This document shows, one piece after another, positions 56,325-64,000 of a stretch of 64,000 nt of DNA; the first letter of the stretch is position 1; each line of letters opens with the position of its first letter. The notes under the pieces are model-generated. The model had not been told where the DNA came from and searched no databases. It was given only the letters and a program-made list of their open reading frames with translations. Position numbers and translations under genes: made by a program. This DNA comes from Calocera cornea HHB12733 (taxonomy: Eukaryota > Basidiomycota > Dacrymycetes > Dacrymycetales > Dacrymycetaceae), in NCBI GenBank assembly GCA_001632435.1, contig KV423996.1, forward strand, positions 62,001-126,000. The letters are read 5' to 3'.

Positions 56325-57786
56325 ATGGACGAGATCGACCCGCGCAGGTTGGTGCAGATCCACCCAGAGCGAATATCCCACGTGCGCCCTCACACCTTCC
56401 CTGCACAGAGCGGGGCAAGTCGATGCCAAGCTGACGCGGACGCGCTGGGCAGGTGTCGAGCACCGACTACCCGGGCCATTGGCCGGGCGAGGACCATACA
56501 TGGGACTTGGCCGCCTTCCGCAACGTGCGTTTCTGCCCCGCGCCCCGCCCAGCGACAGGACAATGCTGACGACACCCCCAGAACCTCCGGCTCGACATCC
56601 AGCGCCTCACGCCCTCCACACTCGACTTTGACCTCGTCGGCGTAGACGCGTCGATCGCTAACGCCCTGCGCCGCATCCTCATCGCCGAGGTGGAGACCAT
56701 CGCCGTGGAGAAGGTGTTCATCTGGCAGAACACGAGCGTCATGCAGGACGAGGTGCTTGCGGCTAGGCTGGGGCTCGTGCCGCTCAGGATCCACCCGGGG
56801 AGGCTCGAGAGCTGGGTTCGTGAGTGCCTCCATCTGCTCCCCTCTCCTTGGGGCAATGGTGTTGATACGGCGGGTAGCGGACGCCACCGCGACGGACGCG
56901 AACACGATCTCGTTCCAACTGCAGGTCTCCTGCACCCGCCGCCCGAACGTGTCCCGGGACGAGACGGACCCGTCAGTGCTCTACGAGAACAGCGCCGTCT
57001 ACTCGTCCTCGATGCTCTGGCAGCCCGTAGGGCAGCAGGCGGCCCTGCCCGACTGGCTCGCCGACCCCCCCGCCGTCGCCGCGCCCGACATCGTGCTGGT
57101 GAAGCTGCGGCCGGGGCAGGAGGTGCACGCGGAGCTCCACTGCGTCAAGGCGTGCGGGCGGGAGCACGCAAAGTGGAGCCCCGTCGCGACGGCGACGTAC
57201 AGGCTAATGCCGCACATCCGGATCGTCAAGCCCATCCCTGAAAGGCTGCACGCCACGTTCATGCAGGCCTTCTCCCCCGGCGTCATTGGCCGGCGGCGGA
57301 CGGAGGGTAAGAAGGCAGGTGAGGGCGAGTGGGAGGTGTACGTCAAGGACCCGCGCAAGGACACCGTCAGCAGGAACGTCTTCCTCCACCCGGAGCTCAA
57401 GGACTGTGTGAAGCTCGGCCGGGTGCGAGATCATTTCCTGTGTACGTCCCTTCCTTCACGTCTACCTATTTTCCCCCTGTTCCCGGCTCCGTCCTTTATT
57501 ACTGCATTGTCTCTTTCATCATACTCGCCAGCCCTGTCATTCTGCGCTCGCTGTCGGCCCTTTTCCTGAAGGTAGGCTGACCCGTGCGGCAGTCACGCTC
57601 GAGTCTGCAGGGCAGATGCCCCCCCAGGCGCTCCTCCCAGAGGCGATCGCCGTCCTCCGGCGGAAGATCCGGGTCGTGAGCGAGGCGCTGGAGGAGCTGA
57701 TGCACCCTACTGCCCTGGAGGAGGAGGAGGAGGCGGGCGGGAAGGCTGATGCTGCGGAGGAGGGGGCGATGGACGTTGATGCTTAG
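56325..57786 (+). CDS. RPC40: RNA polymerase I and III subunit AC40
   Basis: Alpha-like subunit shared by Pol I and Pol III, partner of AC19 in the assembly platform. Exons 56325-56381, 56453-56524, 56582-56819, 56878-57441, 57593-57786; 374 aa. Landmarks: VQIHPERISHV, STDYPGHWPGEDHTWDL, RLDIQRLTPSTLDFDLVGVDASIANALRRILIAEVETIAVEKVFIWQNTSVMQDEVLAARLGLVPL (alpha dimerisation motif), the insert domain with the phase-1 junction LESWVPDATATDANT, VKLRPGQEVHAELHCVKACGREHAKWSPVATATYR and ARDHFLFTLESAGQMPP. The last intron (151 nt) is unusually long for this window. The C terminus is an acidic Glu/Ala tail. Identity is clear. Confidence 0.93.
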
Positions 57787-58255
57787 ACTGGCGCGAGGAG
57801 GCGGACTGGATGGCCGGGCCGAGGCAGGAGGGGCAACGTAGGATCAGGCCAGGCGGGGAGGGGACGCGCGACCGCGACGGGTGCGTGCTGTTCCCGGGCC
57901 CGGCACGAGACCAATGTACTACCAACTATCATCGCACACTAATCGACCTTGCTTCTGTCAGCCTTCGGCCTTCCTAGGTCACGACCATCTGGTCGGCGAG
58001 TTTTGGTCGGTTTCGGTACGGCGGTTGTACGGATTATGGTTGAAGGGGGGAGAGGGGCGAGCGATGACTCGACGCCCTCTCGGGAACATGAACGCCGGTC
58101 AATCACCCCAGGCCGCGAGCCGCGCCGCACTCGCCTGTCGAGCGCATATAACGGCCTTTCTGCAACTCCTCTCCCTGCTCGGTTGACCTTGAGACCCTCT
58201 TGACCCGTCAAGTGCCTCGCAGTTCCGCAAGTTCAACCATAAGCTAACCCGGACG
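57787..58255. other. Intergenic, 3' of RPC40
   Basis: GC-rich then more balanced spacer. Nothing supported. Confidence 0.45.
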
Positions 58256-58959
58256 ATGTCTTCGCGCGCTGAAGAGGGCGCCCTTCGCGCGCTTCTTGAC
58301 CAAGCGTTTGGCGCCGCGAAGACCTGGGAGGACTTTATGCTGAGTGAGTACCTTCCTTCCGTGATCTTGCAGTGCCTCAGGCTCTTGCCGTCCGCTGATC
58401 GACGCCGGCCTTGTACATCCCCATCGCCCCCGGCGTAACAGGCGAGACAATGCGGCCGGACGTCGTCCAGATCGGCCTCCAAGCCGCGCTCTTCCCCGTC
58501 GAAGGCAGCAGTGCACTCCGACCCGAATGGCGCCTCCTGCTCTGCCTGCACACCAGGATCGGCCTGCCGGGGTACATACTGCTCCAGCCCCATGGTATGC
58601 AGTACGGCACCTTGCTCTCCTTCTCCGTCTCGGCCGTCCGCGACCCGAACAACGTCCCCGGCGCGGTAAGGGTCGAGCAGCTCAGCTTCCCCGTGCAGCG
58701 GAAGGACCGTGGAATACGCTGGCCCACGGCCGAGGAGCTCGTGAGCCTGCTCGTGAACCGTAGGATGCATCGCGCGCCTGCTGAGCGGCGTCCGGAGGAG
58801 GACTACTTCCATTGGGCGTTGTTTGCTCTGCACATGCTTTCGAAAGCGGAGTGGTTGATGCCGTATGCTGATATGGTCGCCGCAGTACAGCGGGAGTCGG
58901 TTGAAGCGCAGTTGTCGGCTATATCTTTGTCGGGGGAAACGGGTACAACTGAGAGCTAG
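58256..58959 (+). CDS. Unknown fungal protein, tandem paralogue 1
   Basis: Exons 58256-58343 and 58442-58959 (intron 98 nt, phase 1); 201 aa. I do not recognise the family with certainty; the ending HWALFALHMLSKAEWLMP and the LRPEWRLLLCLHT strand loosely recall the fungal DUF7770 type. The next gene is a paralogue sharing the junction position, LRPEWR, the strand with PGxVxVEQLSF-like spacing, the GMHR/RMHR element before a D-(Y/N)-F-x-W motif, and a closing (A/W)-L-x-E/K-x-(G/E)-W helix. Predicted soluble, no signal peptide. The apparent longer upstream frame at the 5' side of exon 2 contains a stop and was rejected. Confidence 0.62.
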
Positions 58960-59556
58960 TGATGCCGGTGGAGAGGGCAGCGTTGGTAAGATGTTAGCAC
59001 GTAAGCCTGCCGCAGTTCCGCGCATCATGGTTCCGTATCGCAATTTATCGGCATAAACTGTCTTCTAATATCGGGGATCCAGCCGCCATCGCCTTGTACC
59101 CACATCCCGTCGAATGCTCCAGAGAAGAAGGGAGAGAGGGGCGCATAGGGCAGGACCACTGCGCTCTTGACCGCGACTCGCGGTAACGCTGTGAAGCCCC
59201 CGGCTGGCATTCAAATCGTTCTTCGCGCCAGCTCCAGCCATTGGAAGGAAATGTTTACCTCATGCTACGAACGAGAGAGAGATCCGAGCTTCGCACCCCC
59301 CCTCTAGGGGTCTCAATCATCCGCAGGTGGGGCGGATTGAAGTCATGTTCGGGAACCCTTTCCTTTCTAACTCCATGAGCAGTTGCCTCGAGGCCTGCGC
59401 GTGTACCCTGTCCCATGACTTCGGCCGGTCACTGTAGATTGGCCTTGCTCCTGTGACTCACGCACCTGACCAGAGATATAAGGCGGCCCAACAACGGTCT
59501 CCCTCCTCTGTATTCCGCCTTCCCGCCTGCTCCTACCCGTGTTCACCTCGCATCAA
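58960..59556. other. Spacer between tandem paralogues
   Basis: No gene. A CT-rich promoter-like stretch precedes the second paralogue (about 59490-59555). Confidence 0.45.
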
Positions 59557-60244
59557 ATGGCAGCTGTGAACCCCACCTCCCTCGATGAGTACTTGGCACG
59601 TTTTCCTTCCCAAATGGCCGCGTGGGAGGTGATCAGACAGAGTAAGCATTGAAGAGGCTACACAAAGCAGCGCTCCTGCTAATATGAGATTGTCAGTACC
59701 CGAGATCTCGATTGGTCCAGACATCGACCATACTACAGCGCAACTCGCAGTGAGGAGCCTAACCATCATAGCTGACATCTTCCCAGTTGCCAACATGGAG
59801 AGGCCAACCTTGCGTCCTGAGTGGCGCATCTACCTCCATCCTTTGGAGGACGTGAAGTTCACGGTAGAGCTCGTTCCGATTATCAACCCTCAGTATCCGT
59901 GGGTGGTCTCGTTCAGAGCGACCAAGAAGAACCCCGATTTCCGTCCCAGACCTGACTCTGTGGAGCTGCGTACGCTGGACTTGGTATCCATCGAGCCCGC
60001 CAAATCGCCTCACGGGCGATATCCGACGCTAGGAGACATCATCAGGATGCTCCTGTCCAAGGGGATGCACCGATTCCCCAAGCAGTCCGAGCCGTACCAC
60101 GACAACTTCCCTTGGTGCGATCACTTTATTTCAGCTCTTGCGGAGGACGGATGGATGGATGAGCACGTGCCCTACTTCCCGGGGCTTCTCAAGGAGTCAA
60201 TAGCCTCTTATTTCAAGGTTGATATCTTCCAGGAAGATATTTGA
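59557..60244 (+). CDS. Unknown fungal protein, tandem paralogue 2
   Basis: Exons 59557-59641 and 59697-60244 (intron 55 nt, phase 1, same position as in the neighbouring paralogue); 210 aa. Shares the ordered elements of its neighbour: an N-terminal helix ending in AWEVIRQ, QLAVRSLTIIADIFPV, LRPEWRIYLHP, DLVSIEPAKSPHG, GDIIRMLLSKGMHRFP and NFPWCDHFISALAEDGWMD. Diverged enough (well below half identical by eye) to be an old duplication. Both genes are intact, which argues that they are functional. Function unknown. Confidence 0.65.
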
Positions 60245-60920
60245 CACCCGACGCGATTCTCGCTGATGTGGTACCGAATCTGTAGCATCTAGCACAGGCT
60301 GCTCCCTTCCATATGCTCATGAGCAATTGAATGCTACCTTACTATGCAATATGATTATGACAAGACTCGGCCTGTTTGAGGAAGAGCTTTGATTCAGTTC
60401 TGAACCGGTTTGAAACCGATTCAGGATCGGTTCTCAGTGGCCCCGGATTGGCATGACGGACCCGACTGATACTGCATGACGAGAATCATAGTCAAAGCGC
60501 TGGAAAGCTCCTCGAACCTCAACGTAACATTCGAGCCGCAAACGAAGGTGACTAAATGCATCACTCGCCACACTTTGTTGTTATCTGCAGAGAATTGTGG
60601 ACGTGAAGCCCTCCATTATCGAGCAGTTCTGTGGGGAGACCATCACTTATCTATGGAGCTGCTCGCCGGGCACAGGAGCTCAAGATGGTTGGACTGTTGA
60701 GTGACAAGAAAGCTTGGGCTGATTACGTACCCAACATGGTCGTTGGGGTCGGACGTTTTCGTGACAGCAACACGCGTCACGTACACAAATTGCTCCCGCA
60801 GCGTAACGGCCGTATCGCCGATTCACCGAGAACCGACAGTCCGAACCGCAATCTCCCTCGTAGTCGTTCCTCCGCCCTTTCCCCTCGACGCAGCATCATC
60901 AGCAACATGGCCGGCCTCAA
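60245..60920. other. Interval without a supported gene
   Basis: Contains a short set of repeated GAACCGGTTTGAAACCGATTC-like words at about 60400-60435 with imperfect inverted symmetry. No gene. Confidence 0.4.
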
Positions 60921-62135
60921 TCCCAGCCCTCCCACGGGCGGTGAAGTGACCCTTTCTGCCCGACGCATGCGAACGGCTCCATAGTGCAGATGCGCACCTT
61001 TGAGCGCCAGCGAAGGACATCCAAGACGTTGACCTGCTGCTCGAGTACAGCGTCATGGAGCAGCTAGCGGCTGCTGACACTTTACGTACATGCTGTACCA
61101 CCTATAGTATCTCCCTCTTTCTACCGGTCTAGCATAGTCTGCATCGACTGAGGACGGACGTGCGGGCCGACACGGAGCACTCACTGACCACCGCCCCAGT
61201 GTACACGACCTCTTCCCGGGTAGCCGCCTGGCTCGGCCCCTGCAGCATAATGATCACGTTCATGGACTGGCTCTCCATCCCGGACGGATCCCGTGTGGAC
61301 GTGCATCACGCTCCTCCGCGCGCTCGACAGGTGCGCAGTTCCGTTCTTGTTTGTTGTTGACTGGTGCGTCTCTCCTCCCACTGTCCAGTGTCCGCTGCAT
61401 GCCGCGGCGGACGGGGCCGGCATGAACTTGGGCACACAAGCTTCCCTACCCTTCCGCGCTTGCTTCGGAAACCTCACGCGGCGCGGCGCGTCCGCGCGCA
61501 AAAGTCTCGATCAACACTGCCTCCGACTACTCGCGGGCGCACAGGTTGGGCTTCTGGGTTCTGACCTACAAGGGGAATCCGATTGAACTCGTCGTGGTGG
61601 GCACGCACCCGCTTGAAGAGGTGCTGAGAAGCCCTGGGCAGCTTGTGAAGGAGGCCGAGGTGGATGAGGATGTGCGGGGTGAGAAGGGGGCGGGGACGAA
61701 GGGGATCAAGGATACCAAGTGCAAGAAGGCAAGGACGGGAAGAAGGACGACGGGAAGAAGCTCGACCACAGCCGGATCACCCGCCCTCCCGCGCCCACCG
61801 AGCCCACCATCGCCCTCGTCCGGCACTTCCACCTCGACGCCCCATACTGCCCCACATTCATACAGAACGACCTGCTCGCGCACGGGCTCAGCCAGGCGTT
61901 CGCAGGCGCGCCCTCGCTCGAGACGGCCTACTTCCGCGTGTCCAAGCTCACGCCCTGGCTCGAGGAGGTCAGCAAGACGATGGGCATGCGCCGGCGGGCC
62001 GGGCCGACGGGGGAGGAGCTGGCTAAGGATGTGGGACGAAGGGGCCTGATGGGGTGGAGGGAGTGGTACGTCGGTGTCGGGCGGGAGAAGTGGGAGGAGA
62101 GGTACGAGGAGATGAGGGAGATGCACGGCCTCTAG
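60921..62135 (+). pseudogene. GNAT-like membrane protein relic 3, inverted relative to intact copy
   Basis: Same gene order as the intact copy at 54.7-55.9 kb but on the other strand. Exon 1 is damaged (LLLEYSVMEQLAAADTL survives near 61038-61085). Exon 2 is frameshifted (VYTTSSRVAAWL, ITFMDWL, then DRCAVPFLFVVDW in another frame, 61200-61362). Exon 3 begins with FWVLTYKGNPIELVVVGT and loses the frame in the Lys-rich part, but from 61719 to the stop at 62133 the protein frame is open and nearly identical to the intact gene: about 6 differences in 132 residues by eye. The matching continues about 85 bases beyond the stop. Confidence 0.78.
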
Positions 62136-62509
62136 AGGATGGGCGCGCGTCATGTGTGCGTAGAGCGGAAGGAGGCACGAAATGGGAACATGGTATGCGT
62201 ATTTACTGTAGAGCCGGCTGGCAGCCGCCTCAGTCGACTAAGATCATCTGAGCCGATCCTAGACCACCGGCTGAGATAATCTCGCAGGAAATCAGAACGT
62301 GAGAGTAAGCGATAATCCTGCTAGCTCTGCTGGATAATCTAGAAGATTATCCGAGATATCCCAAACGTCCGCTAAGGAAGGCGGTGTCCCAGACATCAGG
62401 CGGACTAAGGACCGCAAATTGGCTAGAGAACAAGGTCTCGCGTTGACGTGCGTGTTAGTAGTACATGTGTCGCTCTTTGAATACATACAGTAAAACAGCA
62501 GCTTATCAC
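62136..62509. other. Convergent spacer
   Basis: The first about 85 bases are homologous to the 3' flank of the intact GNAT-like gene (54656-54740, inverted). The rest shows nothing. Confidence 0.55.
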
Positions 62510-64000
62510 CTAGTCGTCGTCATCGTTACCACTCTCCTCATCGTCGTCCTCACCCTCTTCATCGTCTTCTTGGCGAGGGGCTGATGCATCGCTGTCTTCT
62601 TCTTCGTCGCTATCAGCGTCGCTGTCAAAGCCTTCTAGGTCCTCAGGATTCTCCAGTCGAACAGCCCCGGTAGCATTGTATTGAATTTCGTCATGGGCCG
62701 TGCCCGTCGTCTTCGACTACTTACCATCAGCAAACGTTGATGTGCGCACTATTCCTTACTCACAAACCAGCGCCGTGTGCGCGCTTGGACGGTGAACCAC
62801 CAGGAAGTGCCGTAGAGAGGGTCAATCACGGCGTCTACGTCGCAGTCGATCTTCTGCTTAACACAGTCAGCAAGCCTGCGGAGAGGGCAATACTCCTGAA
62901 CGTACCCTGACTTTCCACAGCTCCTGGGCTTCTGTATTCAGCATAGAGTCGGCCAAGGGGGAGAAGACGGTGATCGGAAGACTACCGGAGCTCTGCCCGT
63001 TACCGACTGAGAGACGTAGAGTATAGCAATAACGTTTCGGCCCTCTGGCCTTTTGATGTGCTTCGATCTTGCAGGCGTTAGGCCCCACTGCAGTCTTGTT
63101 GCAGTCGGGGCTCCTGCAAGCCCGATAGACAACACCATTCTTGTCGACTCGGCGGATCCGGCCCATCACGTTGAAGGTCTCCACCCTGTTGCCGAACCCA
63201 AACGAAGAGTTCCGTACTTCCCTGACAGTTTTACAGAATGTTCGTGGACGAACGTTTGGCAGCTGCCCACTGACGGCGCTGTACCCCCCCAACGCATGAG
63301 TGTGAACGTGCCCTGGGGGTAGGCTGTCGTACCTATAGCTGCATTAGAGAAGAGGAAGTGTGGTTGAGCAGAAGAGCTCACCACTCCACGAGTGCGGCTA
63401 CAGCGTCCTTCGTGTTCGGATCATTCGGAGTCAGTTTGATGACAGTCTTCTTATACACGTTCAGCGTCACGCCTCCATAGGGCGCAACAACAACGTTGAG
63501 CAGCATAATCACTTGATGCTCTTGGCCCGTAAAGCTGTCTGCCGCATTGTTCCATAGAGACACTCGCGTGACGAAGTTTGAAGCATCGACCACCTGAAGT
63601 TCGCGCCGACGTCGTTCCCCAGTTGCTGGTACTTCTGCCTCATCAGGAGCGTCGTCGGCACCCCCCCCAGGATCGACCCGAGTCTCTGTAGAGAACGAGG
63701 CGATCTTGCCGATACCGACGAGAATGCCGAGAACATTGATAGTTGAACCGGGAGCCAAGAATCGAACGTCGTCTAAGCTCGTGAATTCGATCTTCAAGGG
63801 TGCCAGCTTGAATTCGTAAGCTCCTGTATGCACCCGCCATGGCGAGTCGGCCTCCAAGATAATCTCTCTCTCAAGTGTGCCGGGAGGCTGAAACCTCTTG
63901 GACTTGATCGGTTGGATCTTGCAATTGGCTATGTGCAGAATCTGTCCTGAGTGAGAATTATGCCAGGAAAGTCAGCGACGTAGGCGTACCGAACCTTCCT
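62510..64000 (-). CDS. RPA1-like single-stranded DNA-binding protein (5' end outside)
   Basis: Large-subunit replication protein A relative. Exons seen (minus): from the window edge to 63990, 63382-63941, 62906-63332, 62764-62853, 62510 to about 62710. Encoded in order: an OB fold starting ILHIANCKIQPI, a second OB fold with INVLGILVGIGKI, LQVVDASNFVTRVSLWN and VVVAPYGGVTLNVYKK, then a DBD-C-like part with ACRSPDCNK and a later CKIEAH (zinc-ribbon ligands) and RYCYTLRLSVGN. The C terminus carries a long acidic tail (EEDSD..., GEDDDEESGNDDDD) that ordinary Rfa1 lacks. It could be a lineage-specific RPA1 paralogue rather than the housekeeping gene. The acceptor of the last intron is either 62710 or 62716. 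Confidence 0.72.

Overview
This window reads as nuclear DNA of a basidiomycete, most likely an agaricomycete. Genes are split by many GT-AG introns of about 46-60 nt, the DNA is GC-rich, and conserved single-copy eukaryotic genes alternate with expanded families typical of mushroom-forming fungi. All intron positions below were derived by hand from splice motifs, reading phase and agreement between paralogues. No transcript or database search was available.

Layout. 0.4-1.1 kb (+): ARPC5 of the Arp2/3 complex. 1.1-4.7 kb: no convincing gene, two hexanucleotide microsatellites. 4.8-7.2 kb (+): TAH18/NDOR1 diflavin reductase, 11 exons. 9.9-11.2 kb (+): WOPR (Gti1/Pac2) regulator. 13.5-26.9 kb: three copies of a protein kinase fusion family (two +, one -), with an MRS2-type Mg transporter (22.2-23.8, -) and a relic of it (16.5-16.9, -). 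27.5-29.4 kb (-): secreted LVIVD/choice-of-anchor-B-like protein. 31.0-33.4 kb (+): two broken secreted-protein paralogues. 33.9-35.1 kb (+): DCN1 neddylation factor. 35.5-37.2 kb (+): F-box-like protein. 37.6-54.4 kb: three more kinase fusion copies, an intact otubain (44.3-46.0, -) and an otubain relic (40.5-41.7, -), an F-box-like relic (42.7-43.9, +), and relics of a membrane GNAT-like gene. A 100-N assembly gap lies at 54388-54487. 54.7-55.9 kb (-): intact GNAT-like gene. 56.3-57.8 kb (+): RPC40. 58.3-60.2 kb (+): two paralogues of unknown function. 60.9-62.1 kb (+): a further GNAT-like relic. 62.5 kb to the edge (-): RPA1-like gene, 5' end outside.

The main discovery is a six-member family whose reconstructed N terminus is a complete Gal4-type Zn(II)2Cys6 cluster. 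It is joined directly to a TKL-like kinase domain and, in five of six copies, to a long leucine-rich C-terminal region. The cluster is assembled from three small exons: Cys1-2 on exon 1, Cys3-5 on exon 2 and Cys6 as the first codon of exon 3. It is therefore invisible in single reading frames. Exon sizes and phases are conserved across all six copies. Two copies carry lesions, one ends in the gap and one has exchanged its leucine-rich tail for a basic tail.

The kinase genes appear to have spread by segmental duplication together with a convergent neighbour. One unit is kinase + MRS2-like (13.5-17.0 and 19.1-23.8 kb). The other is kinase + GNAT-like (46.5-51.0 and 51.7-55.9 kb). In each pair one neighbour survived intact and the other decayed, so the two accessory blocks are islands of duplication and gene death between stable housekeeping genes.
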